A DNA stretch of 64,000 nt from Baylisascaris procyonis (GCA_037389465.1 JAZARR010000204.1:689501-753500), one strand, 5' to 3'. Positions 13,401-29,020 are shown, counted from the stretch's first letter. The notes: generated by a model not told the origin, from the sequence alone. Made by a program: numbers and translations.

Positions 13401-15800
13401 TTACCGATCGATCCTGCCCATGGGGTACTATTAGTTAGGGGAAAGGTGTTGGTGGGGCTACCGATCCATCCAGCCCATGGGGTACTATTAGTTAAGGGAA
13501 AGGTGTTGGTGGGGTTGCCGATCCATCCTGCCCATGGGGTACTATTAGTTAAGGGAAAGGTGTTGGTGGGGGTTACCGTCCATCTAGCCCATGGGGTACT
13601 GGGGTACTATTAGTTAAGCGAAAGGTGTTGGTGGGGGTTACCGATCGATCCAGCTCATGGGGTACTATTAGTTAGGGAAAGGTGTTGGTGGGGTTACCGA
13701 TCCATCCAGCCCATGGGGTACTATTAGTTAAGGGAGAGGTGTTGGTGGGGATTACCGATCGATCCAGCCCATGGGGTACTATTAGTTAGGGGAAAGGTGT
13801 TGGTGGGGTTACCGATCCATCCAGCTCATGCTGGGTACTATTAGTTAAGGGAAAGGTGTTGGTGGGGTTACCGATCCATCCAGCCCATGGGGTACTATTA
13901 GTTAAGGGAAAGGTGTTGGTGGGGTTACCGATGCATCCAGCCCATGGGGTACTATTAGTTAAGGGAAAGGTGTTGGTGGGGTTGCCGATCCATCCAGCCC
14001 ATGGGGTACTATTAGTTAAGGGAAAGGTGTTGGTGGGGGTTACCGATCCATCTAGCCCATGGGGTACTATTAGTTAAGCGAAAGGTGTTGGTGGGGGTTA
14101 CCGATCCATCGAGCCCATGGGGTACTATTAGTTAAGGGAAAGGTGTTGGTGGGGTTACCGATCCATCTAGCCCATGCGGCACTATTAGTTAAGGGAAAGG
14201 TGTTGGTGGGGGCTACCGAAGGATCCAGCCCATGGGGTACTATTAGTTAAGGGAAAGCTGTTGGTCGGGGTTACCGATCCATCCAGCCCATGGGGTACTA
14301 TTAGTTAAGGGAAAGGTGTTGGTGGGGGTTGCCGATCCATCCAGCCCATGGGGTACTATTAGTTAAGGGAAAGGTGTTGGTGGGGGTTACCGATCCATCT
14401 ACCCATGGGGCACTATTAGTTAAGGGAAAGGTGTTGGTTGGGGTTACCGATCCATCCAGCCCATGGGGTACTATTAGTTAAGGGAAAGGTGTTGGTGGGG
14501 TTACCGATGCATCCAGCCCATGGGGTACTATTAGTTAGGAGAAAGGTGTTGGTGGGGTTACCGATCCATCCAGCCCATGCTGGGTACTATTAGTTAAGGG
14601 AAAGGTGTTGGTGGGGGTTACCGATCCATCAAGCCCATGGGGTACTATTAGTTAAGCGAAAGGTGTTGGTGGGGTTACCGATCGATCCAGCCCATGGGGT
14701 ACTATTAGTTAAGGTAAAGGTGTTTTTTTGGGGTTACCGATGCATCCAGCCCATGGGGTACTATTAGTTAGGAGAAAGGTGTTGGTGGGGTTACCGATCC
14801 ATCCAGCCCATGCTGGGTACTATTAGTTAAGGGAAAGGTGTTGGTGGAGGTTACCGATCGATCCTGCCCATGGGGTACTATTAGTTAGGGAAAGGTGTTG
14901 GTGGGGTTACCGATCCATCCAGCCCATGGGGTACTATTAGTTAAGGGAAAGGTGTTGGTGGGGTTGCCGATCCATCCTGCCCATGGGGTACTATTAGTTA
15001 AGGGAAAGGTGTTGGTGGGGGTTACCGACCATCTAGCCCATGGGGTACTATTAGTTAAGCGAAAGGTGTTGGTGGGGGTTACCGATCGATCCAGCTCATG
15101 GGGTACTATTAGTTAGGGGAAAGGTGTTGGTGGGGTTACCGATCCATCCAGCCCATGGGGTACTATTAGTTAAGGGAAAGGTGTTGGTGGGGATTACCGA
15201 TCGATCCAGCCCATGGGGTACTATTAGTTAGGGGAAAGGTGTTGGTGGGGTTACCGATCCATCCAGCCCATGCTGGGTACTATTAGTTAAGGGAAAGGTG
15301 TTGGTGGGGTTACCGATCCATCCAGCCCATGGGGTACTATTAGTTAAGGGAAAGGTGTTGGTGGGGTTACCGATCCATCCAGCCCATGCTGGGTACTATT
15401 AGTTAAGGGAAAGGTGTTGGTGGGGTTACCGATCCATCCAGCCCATGGGGCACTATTAGTTAAGGGAAAGGTGTTGGTGGGGGTTACCGATCCATCAAGC
15501 CCATGGGGTACTATTAGTTAAGCAAAAGGTGTTGGTGGGGGATACCGATCGATGGAGCCCATGGGGTACTATTAGTTAGGGAAAGGTGTTGGTGGGGTTA
15601 CCGATCCATCCAGCCCATGGGGTACTATTAGTTGAGGGAAAGGTGTTGGTGGGGGTTACCGATCCATCCAGCCCATGGGGTACTATTAGTTAAGCGAAAG
15701 GTGTTGGTGGGGGTTACCGATCGATCCAGCCCATGGGGTACTATTAGTTAGGGGAAAGGTGTTGGTGGGGTTACCGATCCATCCAGCCCATGGGGTACTA

Positions 15801-18271
15801 TTAGTTAAGGGAAAGGTGTTGGTGGGGGTTACCGATCGATCCAGCCCATGGGGTACTATTAGTTAGGGGAAAGGTGTTGGTGGGGTTACCGATCCATCCA
15901 GCCCATGGGGTACTATTAGTTAAGGGAAAGGTGTTGGTTGGGGTTACCGATCCATCTAGCCCATGGGGTACTATTAGTTGAGGGAAAGGTGTTGGTGGGG
16001 GTTGCCGATCCATCCAGCCCATTAGGTACCATTGGTTAAGGGAAAGGTGTTGGTGGGGTTACCGACGCATCCAGCCCATGGGGTACTATTAGTTAAGGGA
16101 AAGGTGTTGGTGGGGGTTACCGATCCATCTAGCCCATGGGGTACTATTAGTTAAGGGAAAGCTGTTGGTTGGGGTTACCGATGCATCCAGCCCATGGGGT
16201 ACTATTAGTTAGGAGAAAGGTGTTGGTGGGGTTACCGATCCATCCAGCCCATGCTGGGTACTATTAGTTAAGGGAAAGGTGTTGGTGGAGGTTACCGATC
16301 GATGCTGCCCATGGGGTACTATTAGTTAGGGGAAAGGTGTTGGTGGGGTTACCGATCCATCCAGCCCATGGGGTACTATTAGTTAAGGGAAAGGTGTTGG
16401 TGGGGTTGCCGATCCATCCTGCCCATGGGGTACTATTAGTTAGGAGAAAGGTGTTGGTGGGGTTACCGATCCATCCAGCCCATGCTGGGTACTATTAGTT
16501 AAGGGAAAGGTGTTGGTGGGGGTTACCGATCAATCCAGCCCATGGGGTACTATTAGTTGAGGGAAAGGTGTTGGTGGGGGTTGCCGATCCATCCAGCCCA
16601 TTGGGTACTATTAGTTAAGGGAAAGGTGTTGGTGGGGTTACCGATGCATCCAGCCCATGGGGTACTATTAGTTAAGGGAAAGGTGTTGCTGGGGTTGCCG
16701 ATCCATCCAGCCCATGGGGTACTATTAGTTAAGGGAAAGGTGTTGGTGGGGGTTACCGATCGATCGAGCCCATGGGGTACTATTAGTTGAGGGAAAGGTG
16801 TTGTTGGGGGTTACCGATCGATCCAGCCCATGGGGTACTATTAGTTAAGGGAAAGGTGTTTTTGGGGTTACCGATCCATCTAGCCCATGGGGTACTATTA
16901 GTTAAGGGAAAGGTGTTGGTGGGGGTTACCGATCCATCCAGCCCATGGGGTACTATTAGTTAAGGGAAAGGTGTTGGTGGGGGTTACCGATCCATCTAGC
17001 CCATGGGGTACTATTAGTTAAGGGAAAGGTGTTGGTGGGGGTTGCCGATCGATCCAGCCCATGGGGTACTATTAGTTAAGGGAAAGGTGTTTTTGGGGTT
17101 ACCGATGCATCCAGCCCATGGGGTACTATTAGTTAGGAGAAAGGTGTTGGTGGGGTTACCGATCCATCCAGCCCATGCTGGGTACTATTAGTTAAGGGAA
17201 AGGTGTTGGTGGAGGTTACCGATCGATCCTGCCCATGGGGTACTATTAGTTAGGGGAAAAGTGTTGGTGGGGTTACCGATCCATCCAGCCCATGGGGTAC
17301 TATTAGTTAAGGAAAAGGTGTTGGTGGGGTTGCCGATCCATCCTGCCCATGGGGTACTATTAGTTAAGGGAAAGGTGTTGGTGGGGGTTACCGTCCATCT
17401 AGCCCATGGGGTACTATTAGTTAAGCGAAAGGTGTTGGTGGGGGTTGCCGATCGATCCAGCTCATGGGGTACTATTAGTTAGGGGAAAGGTGTTGGTGGG
17501 GTTACCGATCCATCCAGCCCATGGGGTACTATTAGTTAAGGGAAAGGTGTTGGTGGGGTTGCCGATCCATCCAGCCGATGGGGTACTATTAGTTAAGGGA
17601 AAGGTATTGGTGGGGTTACCGATCCATCCAGCTCATGCTGGGTACTATTAGTTAAGGGAAAGGTGTTGGTGGGGTTACCGATCCATCCAGCCCATGGGGC
17701 ACTATTAGTTAAGGGAAAGGTGTTGGTGGGGGTTACCGATCCATCAAGCCCATGGGGTACTATTAGTTAAGCAAAAGGTGTTGGTGGGGGATACCGATCG
17801 ATCCAGCCCATGGGGTACTATTAGTTAGGGAAAGGTGTTGGTGGGGTTACCGATCCATCCAGCCCATGGGGTACTATTAGTTGAGGGAAAGGTGTTGGTG
17901 GGGGTTACCGATCCATCCAGCCCATGGGGTACTATTAGTTAAGCGAAAGGTGTTGGTGGGGGTTACCGATCGATCCAGCCCATGGGGTACTATTAGTTAG
18001 GGGAAAGGTGTTGGTGGGGTTACCGATCCATCCAGCCCATGGGGTACTATTAGTTAAGGGAAAGGTGTTGGTGGGGGTTACCGATCGATCCAGCCCATGG
18101 GGTACTATTAGTTAGGGGAAAGGTGTTGGTGGGGTTACCGATCCATCCAGCCCATGGGGTACTATTAGTTAAGGGAAAGGTGTTGGTTGGGGTTACCGAT
18201 CCATCTAGCCCATGGGGTACTATTAGTTGAGGGAAAGGTGTTGGTGGGGGTTGCCGATCCATCCAGCCCAT
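15801..18271 (+). repeat. Higher-order satellite blocks duplicated at 2249 bp offset
   Basis: The monomer order around 15801-16022 recurs around 18050-18271, 2249 bp (39 monomers) away. It includes the GTTAAGCAAAAGG and GGGATACCGATCGAT variants just upstream (about 15520 and 17770) and the GGTTGGGGTTACC variant. The second copy differs at a few positions; for example the monomer reading CCCATTAGGTACC near 16020 reads CCCATGGGGTAC near 18270. Block limits are approximate. Confidence 0.75.
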
Positions 18272-21200
18272 GGGGTACTATTGGTTAAGGGAAAGGTGTT
18301 GGTGGGGTTACCGATCGCATCCAGCCCATGGGGTACTATTAGTTAAGGGAAAGGTGTTGGTGGGGGTTACCGATCCATCTAGCCCATGGGGCACTATTAG
18401 TTAAGGGAAAGCTGTTGGTTGGGGTTACCGATGCATCCAGCCCATGGGGTACTATTAGTTAGGAGAAAGGTGTTGGTGGGGTTACCGATCCATCCAGCCC
18501 ATGCTGGGTACTATTAGTTAAGGGAAAGGTGTTGGTGGGGGTTACCGATCAATCCAGCCCATGGGGTACTATTAGTTGAGGGAAAGGTGTTGGTGGGGGT
18601 TGCCGATCCATCCAGCCCATGGGGTACTATTGGTTAAGGGAAAGGTGTTGGTGGGGTTACCGATGCATCCAGCCCATGGGGTACTATTAGTTAAGGGAAA
18701 GGTGTTGGTGGGGTTGCCGATCCATCCAGCCCATGGGGTACTATTAGTTAAGGGAAAGGTGTTGGTGGGGGTTACCGATCCATCTAGCCCGTGGGGTACT
18801 ATTAGTTAAGCGAAAGGTGTTGGTGGGGGTTACCGATCGATCGAGCCCATGGGGTACTATTAGTTAAGGGAAAGGTGTTGGTGGGGGTTACCGATCGATC
18901 CAGCCCATGGGGTACTATTAGTTAAGGGAAAGGTGTTTTTGGGGTTACCGATCCATCTAGCCCATGGGGTACTATTAGTTAAGGGAAAGGTGTTGGTAGG
19001 GGTTACCGATCCATCCAGCCCATGGGGTACTACTAGTTAAGGGAAAGGTGTTGGTGGGGTTACCGATCCATCTAGCCCATGGGGTACTATTAGTTAAGGG
19101 AAAGGTGTTGGTGGGGGTTGCCGATCGATCCAGCCCATGGGGTACTATTAGTTAAGGGAAAGGTGTTTTTTTGGGGTTACCGATGCATCCAGCCCATGGG
19201 GTACTATTAGTTAGGAGAAAGGTGTTGGTGGGGTTACCGATCCATCCAGCCCATGCTGGGTACTATTAGTTAAGGGAAAGGTGTTGGTGGAGGTTACCGA
19301 TCGATCCTGCCCATGGGGTACTATTAGTTAGGGGAAAAGTGTTGGTGGGGTTACCGATCCATCCAGCCCATGGGGTACTATTAGTTAAGGAAAAGGTGTT
19401 GGTGGGGTTGCCGATCCATCCTGCCCATGGGGTACTATTAGTTAAGGGAAAGGTGTTGGTGGGGTTACCGTCCATCTAGCCCATGGGGTACTATTAGTTA
19501 AGCGAAAGGTGTTGGTGGGGGTTGCCGATCGATCCAGCTCATGGGGTACTATTAGTTAGGGAAAGGTGTTGGTGGGGTTACCGATCCATCCAGCCCATGG
19601 GGTACTATTAGTTAAGGGAAAGGTGTTGGTGGGGTTACCGATCCATCCAGCCCATGGGGTACTATTAGTTAAGGGAGAGGTGTTGGTGGGGTTACCGATC
19701 GATCCAGCCCATGGGGTACTATTAGTTAGGGGAAAGGTGTTGGTGGGGTTACCGATCCATCCAGCCCATGGGGTACTATTAGTTAAGGGAAAGGTGTTGG
19801 TTGGGGTTACCGATCCATCTAGCCCATGTGGTACTATTAGTTAAGCGAAAGGTGTTGGTGGGGGTTACCGATGCATCCAGCCCATGGGGTACTATTAGTT
19901 AAGGGAAAGGTGTTGGTGGGGTTGCCGATCCATCCAGCCCATGAGGTACTATTAGTTAAGGGAAAGGTGTTGGTGGGGGTTACGGATCCATCTAGCCCGT
20001 GGGGTACTATTAGTTAAGCGAAAGGTGTTGGTGGGGGTTACCGACCGATCGAGCCCATGGGGTACCTATTAGTTGAGGGAAAGGTGTTGGTGGGGGTTAC
20101 CGATCCATCCAGCCCATGGGGCACTATTAGTTAAGGGAAAGGTGTTGGTGGGGGTTACCGATCGATCCAGCCCATGGGGTACTATTAGTTAAGGGAAAGG
20201 TGTTTTTGGGGTTACCCTTGCATCCAGCCCATGGGGTACTATTGGTTAAGGGAAAGGTGTTTTTGGGGTTACCGATCCATCTACCCCTTGGGGTACTATT
20301 AGTTAAGGGAAAGGTGTTGGTGGGGTTACCGATCCATCCAGCCCATGGGGTACTATTAGTTAAGGGAAAGGTGTTGGTGGGGGTTACCGATCGATCCAGC
20401 CCATGGGGTACTATTAGTTAAGGGAAAGGTGTTTTTGGGGTTACCGATGCATCCAGCCCATGGGGTACTATTAGTTAGGAGAAAGGTGTTGGTGGGGTTA
20501 CCGATCCATCCAGCCCATGCTGGGTACTATTAGTTAAGGGAAAGGTGTTGGTGGAGGTTACCGATCGATCCTGCCCATGGGGTACTATTAGTTAGGGGAA
20601 AAGTGTTGGTGGGGTTACCGATCCATCCAGCCCATGGGGTACTATTAGTTAAGGAAAAGGTGTTGGTGGGGTTGCCGATCCATCCTGCCCATGGGGTACT
20701 ATTAGTTAAGGGAAAGGTGTTGGTGGGGGTTACCGTCCATCTAGCCCATGGGGTACTATTAGTTAAGCGAAAGGTGTTGGTGGGGGTTACCGATCGATCC
20801 AGCTCATGGGGTACTATTAGTTAGGGGAAAGGTGTTGGTGGGGTTACCGATCCATCCAGCCCATGGGGTACTATTAGTTAAGGGAGAGGTGTTGGTGGGG
20901 ATTACCGATCGATCCAGCCCATGGGGTACTATTAGTTAGGGGAAAGGTGTTGGTGGGGTTACCGATCGATCCAGCCCATGGGGTACTATTAGTTAAGGGA
21001 AAGGTGTTGGTGGAGGTTACCGATCGATCCTGCCCATGGGGTACTATTAGTTAGGGGAAAAGTGTTGGTGGGGTTACCGATCCATCCAGCCCATGGGGTA
21101 CTATTAGTTAGGAGAAAGGTGTTGGTGGGGTTACCGATCCATCCAGCCCATGCTGGGTACTATTAGTTAAGGGAAAGGTGTTGGTGGGGGTTACCGATCC

Positions 21201-24200
21201 ATCTAGCCCATGGGGTACTATTAGTTAAGCGAAAGGTGTTGTTGGGGGTTACCGATCGATCCAGCTCATGGGGTACTATTAGTTAAGCGAAAGGTGTTGG
21301 TGGGGGTTACCGATCAATCCAGCCCATGGGGTACTATTAGTTAAGGGAAAGGTGTTGGTGGGGTTACCGATCGATCGAGCCCATGGGGTACTATTAGTTA
21401 AGGGAAAGGTGTTGGTGGGGGTTACCGATCGATCCAGCCCATGGGGTACTATTGGTTAAGGGAAAGGTGTTTTTGGGGTTACCGATCCATCTACCCCTTG
21501 GGGTACTATTAGTTAAGGGAAAGGTGTTGGTGGGGGTTACCGATCCATCCAGCCCATGGGGTACTACTAGTTAAGGGAAAGGTGTTGGTGGGGGTTACCG
21601 ATCCATCTAGCCCATGGGGCACTATTAGTTAAGGGAAAGCTGTTGGTTGGGGTTACCGATCCATCCAGCCCATGGGGTACTATTAGTTAAGGGAAAGGTG
21701 TTGGTGGGGGTTGCCGATCCATCCAGCCCATGGGGTACTACTAGTTAAGGGAAAGGTGTTTTTGGGGGTTACCGATCCATCTAGCCCATGGGGCACTATT
21801 AGTTAAGGGAAAGCTGTTGGTTGGGGTTACCGATCCATCCAGCCCATGGGGTACTATTAGTTAAGGGAAAGGTGTTGGTGGGGTTACCGATGCATCCAGC
21901 TCATGGGGTACTATTAGTTAGGAGAAAGGTGTTGGTGGGGTTACCGATCCATCCAGCCCATGCTGGGTACTATTAGTTAAGGGAAAGGTGTTGGTGGGGT
22001 TGCCGATCCATCCAGCCCATGGGGCACTATTAGTTAAGGGAAAGGTGTTGGTGGGGGTTACCGATCCATCAAGCGCATGGGGTACTATTAGTTAAGCGAA
22101 AGGTGTTGGTGGGGGTTACCGATCGATCCAGCCCATGGGGTACTATTAGTTAGGAGAAAGGTGTTGGTGGGGTTACCGATCCATCCAGCCCATGGGGTAC
22201 TATTAGTTAAGGGAAAGGTGTTGGTGGGGTTGCCGATCCATCCAGCCCATGGGGTACTATTAGTTAAGGGAAAGGTGTTGGTGGGGGTTACCGATCCATC
22301 TAGCCCGTGGGGTACTATTAGTTAAGCGAAAGGTGTTGGTGGGGTTACCGATCGATCGAGCCCATGGGGTACTATTGGTTAAGGGAAAGGTGTTGGTGGG
22401 GGTTACCGATCCATCTAGCCCATGCGGCACTATTAGTTAAGGGAAAGGTGTTGGTGGGGGCTACCGAAGGATCCAGCCCATGGGGTACTATTAGTTAAGG
22501 GAAAGCTGTTGGTCGGGGTTACCGATCCATCCAGCGCATGGGGTACTATTAGTTAAGGGAAAGGTGTTGGTGGGGGTTGCCGATCCATACAGCCCATGGG
22601 GTACTATTAGTTAAGGGAAAGGTGTTGGTGGGGGTTACCGATCCATCTACCCATGGGGCACTATTAGTTAAGGGAAAGGTGTTGGTTGGGGTTACCGATC
22701 CATCCAGCCCATGGGGTACTATTAGTTAAGGGAAAGGTGTTGGTGGGGTTACCGATGCATCCAGCCCATGGGGTACTATTAGTTAGGAGAAAGGTGTTGG
22801 TGGGGTTACCGATCCATCCAGCCCATGCTGGGTACTATTAGTTAAGGGAAAGGTGTTGGTGGGGGTTACCGATCCATCAAGCGCATGGGGTACTATTAGT
22901 TAAGCGAAAGGTGTTGGTGGGGGTTACCGATCGATCCAGCCCATGGGGTACTATTAGTTAAGGTAAAGGTGTTTTTTTGGGGTTACCGATGCATCCAGCC
23001 CATGGGGTACTATTAGTTAGGAGAAAGGTGTTGGTGGGGTTACCGATCCATCCAGCCCATGCTGGGTACTATTAGTTAAGGGAAAGGTGTTGGTGGAGGT
23101 TACCGATCGATCCTGCCCATGGGGTACTATTAGTTAGGGGAAAGGTGTTGGTGGGGTTACCGATCCATCCAGCCCATGGGGTACTATTAGTTAAGGGAAA
23201 GGTGTTGGTGGGGTTGCCGATCCATCCTGCCCATGGGGTACTATTAGTTAAGGGAAAGGTGTTGGTGGTGGTTACCGACCATCTAGCCCATGGGGTACTA
23301 TTAGTTAAGCGAAAGGTGTTGGTGGGGGTTACCGATCGATCCAGCTCATGGGGTACTATTAGTTAAGGGAAAGGTGTTGGTGGGGTTACCGATCCATCCA
23401 GCCCATGGGGTACTATTAGTTAAGGGAGAGGTGTTGGTGGGGATTACCGATCGATCCAGTCCATGGGGTACTATTAGTTAGGGGAAAGGTGTTGGTGGGG
23501 TTACCGATCCATCCAGCTCATGCTGGGTACTATTAGTTAAGGGAAAGGTGTTGGTGGGGTTACCGATCCATCCAGCCGATGGGGCACTATTAGTTAAGGG
23601 AAAGGTGTTGGTGGGGGTTACCGATCCATCAAGCGCATGGGGTACTATTAGTTAAGCAAAAGGTGTTGGTGGGGGATACCGATCGATGGAGCCCATGGGG
23701 TACTATTAGTTAGGGGAAATGTGTTGGTGGGCTTACCGATCCATCCACCCCATGGGGTACTATTAGTTGAGGAAAAGGTGTTGGTGGGGGTTACCGATCC
23801 ATCCGGCCCATGGGGTACTATTAGTTAAGCGAAAGGTGTTGGTGGGGGTTACCGATCGATCCAGCCCATGGGGTACTATTAGGTAGGGAAAGGTGTTGGT
23901 GGGGTTACCGATCCATCCAGCCCATGGGGTACTATTAGTTAAGGGAAAGGTGTTGGTGGGGGTTACCGATCGATCCAGCCCATGGGGTACTATTAGTTAG
24001 GGGAAGGTGTTGGTGGGGTTGCCGATCCATCCAGCCCATGGGGTACTATTAGTTAAGGGAAAGGTGTTGGTTGGGGTTACCGATCCATCTAGCCCATGGG
24101 GTACTATTAGTTAAGCGAAAGGTGTTGGTGGGGGTTACCGATCAATCCAGCCCATGGGGTACTATTAGTTAGGGGAAAGGTGTTGGTGGGGTTACCGATC

Positions 24201-27200
24201 CATCCAGCCCATGGGGTACTATTAGTTGAGGGAAAGGTGTTGGTGGGGGTTGCCGATCCATCCAGCCCATGGGGTACTATTAGTTAAGGGAAAGGTGTTG
24301 GTGGGGTTACCGATGCATCCAGCCCATGGGGTACTATTAGTTAAGGGAAAGGTGTTGGTGGGGGTTACCGATCCATCTAGCCCATGGGGTACTATTAGTT
24401 AAGGGAAAGCTGTTGGTTGGGGTTACCGATGCATCCAGCCCATGGGGTACTATTAGTTAGGAGAAAGGTGTTGGTGGGGTTACCGATCCATCCAGCCCAT
24501 GCTGGGTACTATTAGTTAAGGGAAAGGTGTTGGTGGAGGTTACCGATCGATGCTGCCCATGGGGTACTATTAGTTAGGGGAAAGGTGTTGGTGGGGTTAC
24601 CGATCCATCCAGCCCATGGGGTACTATTAGTTAAGGGAAAGGTGTTGGTGGGGTTGCCGATCCATCCTGCCCATGGGGTACTATTAGTTAAGGGAAAGGT
24701 GTTGGTGGGGGTTGCCGATCCATCCAGCCCATTAGGTACCATTGGTTAAGGGAAAGGTGTTGGTGGGGTTACCGATGCATCCAGCCCATGGGGTACTATT
24801 AGTTAAGGGAAAGGTGTTGGTGGGGTTGCCGATCCATCCAGCCCATGGGGTACTATTAGTTAAGGGAAAGGTGTTGGTGGGGGTTACCGATCCATCTAGC
24901 CCGTGGGGTACTATTAGTTAAGCGAAAGGTGTTGGTGGGGGTTACCGATCGATCGAGCCCATGGGGTACTATTAGTTGAGGGAAAGGTGTTGGTGGGGGT
25001 TACCGATCGATCCAGCCCATGGGGTACTATTGGTTAAGGGAAAGGTGGTTTTGGGGTTACCGATCCATCTACCCCTTGGGGTACTATTAGTTAAGGGAAA
25101 GGTGTTGGTGGGGGTTACCGATCCATCCAGCCCATGGGGTACTACTAGTTAAGGGAAAGGTGTTGGTGGGGGTTACCGATCCATCTAGCCCATGGGGTAC
25201 TATTAGTTAAGGGAAAGGTGTTGGTGGGGGTTGCCGATCGATCCAGCCCATGGGGTACTATTAGTTAAGGGAAAGGTGTTTTTTTGGGGTTACCGATGCA
25301 TCCAGCCCATGGGGTACTATTAGTTAGGAGAAAGGTGTTGGTGGGGTTACCGATCCATCCAGCCCATGCTGGGTACTATTAGTTAAGGGAAAGGTGTTGG
25401 TGGAGGTTACCGATCGATCCTGCCGATGGGGTACTATTAGTTAGGGGAAAAGTGTTGGTGGGGTTACCGATCCATCCAGCCCATGGGGTACTATTAGTTA
25501 AGGAAAAGGTGTTGGTGGGGTTGCCGATCCATCCTGCCCATGGGGTACTATTAGTTAAGGGAAAGGTGTTGGTGGGGGTTACCGTCCATCTAGCCCATGG
25601 GGTACTATTAGTTAAGCGAAAGGTGTTGGTGGGGGTTGCCGATCGATCCAGCTCATGGGGTACTATTAGTTAGGGGAAAGGTGTTGGTGGGGTTACCGAT
25701 CCATCCAGCCCATGGGGTACTATTAGTTAAGGGAAAGGTGTTGGTGGGGTTGCCGATCCATCCTGCCCATGGGGTACTATTAGTTAAGGGAAAGGTGTTG
25801 GTGGGGATTACCGATCGATCCAGCCCATGGGGTACTATTAGTTAGGGGAAAGGTGTTGGTGGGGTTGCCGATCCATCCAGCCCATGGGGTACTATTAGTT
25901 AAGGGAAAGGTGTTGGTTGGGGTTACCGATCCATCTAGCCCATGTGGTACTATTAGTTAAGGGAAAGGTGTTGGTGGGGTTGCCGATCGATCCAGCCCAT
26001 GGGGTACTATTAGTTAAGGGAAAGGTGTTTTTGGGGTTACCGATGCATCCAGCCCATGGGGTACTATTAGTTAGGAGAAAGGTGTTGGTGGAGGTTACCG
26101 ATCGATCCTGCCGATGGGGTACTATTAGTTAGGGGAAAAGTGTTGGTGGGGTTACCGATCCATCCAGCCCATGGGGTACTATTAGTTAAGGAAAAGGTGT
26201 TGGTGGGGTTGCCGATCCATCCTGCCCATGGGGTACTATTAGTTAAGGGAAAGGTGTTGGTGGGGGTTACCGTCCATCTAGCCCATGGGGTACTATTAGT
26301 TAAGCGAAAGGTGTTGGTGGGGTTGCCGATCGATCCAGCTCATGGGGTACTATTAGTTAGGGGAAAGGTGTTGGTGGGGTTACCGATCCATCCAGCCCAT
26401 GGGGTACTATTAGTTAAGGGAAAGGTGTTGGTGGGGTTGCCGATCCATCCTGCCCATGGGGTACTATTAGTTAAGGGAGAGGTGTTGGTGGGGATTACCG
26501 ATCGATCCAGCCCATGGGGTACTATTAGTTAGGGGAAAGGTGTTGGTGGGGTTGCCGATCCATCCAGCCCATGGGGTACTATTAGTTAAGGGAAAGGTGT
26601 TGGTTGGGGTTACCGATCCATCTAGCCCATGTGGTACTATTAGTTAAGCGAAAGGTGTTGGTGGGGTTACCGATGCATCCAGCCCATGGGGTACTATTAG
26701 TTAAGGGAAAGGTGTTGGTGGGGTTGCCGATCCATGCAGCCCATGGGGTACTATTAGTTAAGGGAAAGGTGTTGGTGGGGGTTACGGATCCATCTAGCCC
26801 GTGGGGTACTATTAGTTAAGCGAAAGGTGTTGGTGGGGGTTACCGACCGATCGAGCCCATGGGGTACTATTAGTTGAGGGAAAGGTGTTGGTGGGGGTTA
26901 CCGATCGATCCAGCCCATGGGGTACTATTGGTTAAGGGAAAGGTGTTTTTGGGGTTACCGATCCATCTACCCCTTGGTGTACTATTAGTTAAGGGAAAGG
27001 TGTTGGTGGGGTTACCGATCCATCCAGCGCATGGGGCACTATTAGTTAAGGGAAAGGTGTTGGTGGGGGTTACCGATCGATCCAGCCCATGGGGTACTAT
27101 TAGTTAAGGGAAAGGTGTTTTTTTGGGGTTACCGATGCATCCAGCCCATGGGGTACTATTAGTTAGGAGAAAGGTGTTGGTGGGGTTACCGATCCATCCA

Positions 27201-29020
27201 GCCCATGCTGGGTACTATTAGTTAAGGGAGAGGTGTTGGTGGGGATTACCGATCGATCCAGCCCATGGGGTACTATTAGTTAGGGGAAAGGTGTTGGTGG
27301 GGTTGCCGATCCATCCAGCCCATGGGGTACTATTAGTTAAGGGAAAGGTGTTGGTTGGGGTTACCGATCCATCTAGCCCATGTGGTACTATTAGTTAAGC
27401 GAAAGGTGTTGGTGGGGGTTACCGATGCATCCAGCCCATGGGGTACTATTAGTTAAGGGAAAGGTGTTGGTGGGGTTGCCGATCCATCCAGCCCATGGGG
27501 TACTATTAGTTAAGGGAAAGGTGTTGGTGGGGGTTACGGATCCATCTAGCCCGTGGGGTACTATTAGTTAAGCGAAAGGTGTTGGTGGGGGTTACCGACC
27601 GATCGAGCCCATGGGGTACTATTAGTTGAGGGAAAGGTGTTGGTGGGGGTTACCGATCGATCCAGCCCATGGGGTACTATTGGTTAAGGGAAAGGTGTTT
27701 TTGGGGTTACCGATCCATCTACCCCTTGGGGTACTATTAGTTAAGTGAAAGGTGTTGGTGGGGTTACCGATCCATCCAGCGCATGGGGCACTATTAGTTA
27801 AGGGAAAGGTGTTGGTGGGGGTTACCGATCGATCCAGCCCACGGGGTACTATTAGTTAAGGGAAAGGTGTTTTTTTGGGGTTACCGATGCATCCAGCCCA
27901 TGGGGTACTATTAGTTAGGAGAAAGGTGTTGGTGGGGTTGCCGATCCATCCAGCCCATTAGGTACCATTGGTTAAGGGAAAGGTGTTGGTGGGGTTACCG
28001 ATGCATCCAGCCCATGGGGTACTATTAGTTAAGGGAAAGGTGTTGGTGGGGGTTACCGATCCATCTAGCCCATGGGGCACTATTAGTTAAGGGAAAGCTG
28101 TTGGTTGGGGTTACCGATGCATCCAGCCCATGGGGTACTATTAGTTAGGAGAAAGGTGTTGGTGGGGTTACCGATCCATCCAGCCCATGCTGGGTACTAT
28201 TAGTTAAGGGAAAGGTGTTGGTGGAGGTTACCGATCGATGCTGCCCATGGGGTACTATTAGTTAGGGGAAAGGTGTTGGTGGGGTTACCGATCCATCCAG
28301 CCCATGGGGTACTATTAGTTAAGGGAAAGGTGTTGGTGGGGTTGCCGATCCATCCTGCCCATGGGGTACTATTAGTTAAGGGAAAGGTGTTGGTGGGGGT
28401 TACCGATCAATCCAGCCCATGGGGTACTATTAGTTGAGGGAAAGGTGTTGGTGGGGGTTGCCGATCCATCCAGCCCATTAGGTACCATTGGTTAAGGGAA
28501 AGGTGTTGGTGGGGTTACCGATGCATCCAGCCCATGGGGTACTATTAGTTAAGGGAAAGGTGTTGGTGGGGTTGCCGATCCATCCAGCCCATGGGGTACT
28601 ATTAGTTAAGGGAAAGGTGTTGGTGGGGGTTACGGATCCATCTAGCCCGTGGGGTACTATTAGTTAAGCGAAAGGTGTTGGTGGGGGTTACCGATCGATC
28701 GAGCCCATGGGGTACTATTAGTTGAGGGAAAGGTGTTGGTGGGGGTTACCGATCGATCCAGCCCATGGGGTACTATTGGTTAAGGGAAAGGTGTTTTGGG
28801 GTTACCGATCCATCTACCCCTTGGGGTACTATTAGTTAAGGGAAAGGTGTTGGTGGGGGTTACCGATCCATCCAGCCCATGGGGTACTACTAGTTAAGGG
28901 AAAGGTGTTGGTGGGGGTTACCGATCCATCTAGCCCATGGGGTACTATTAGTTAAGGGAAAGGTGTTGGTGGGGGTTGCCGATCGATCCAGCCCATGGGG
29001 TACTATTAGTTAAGGGAAAG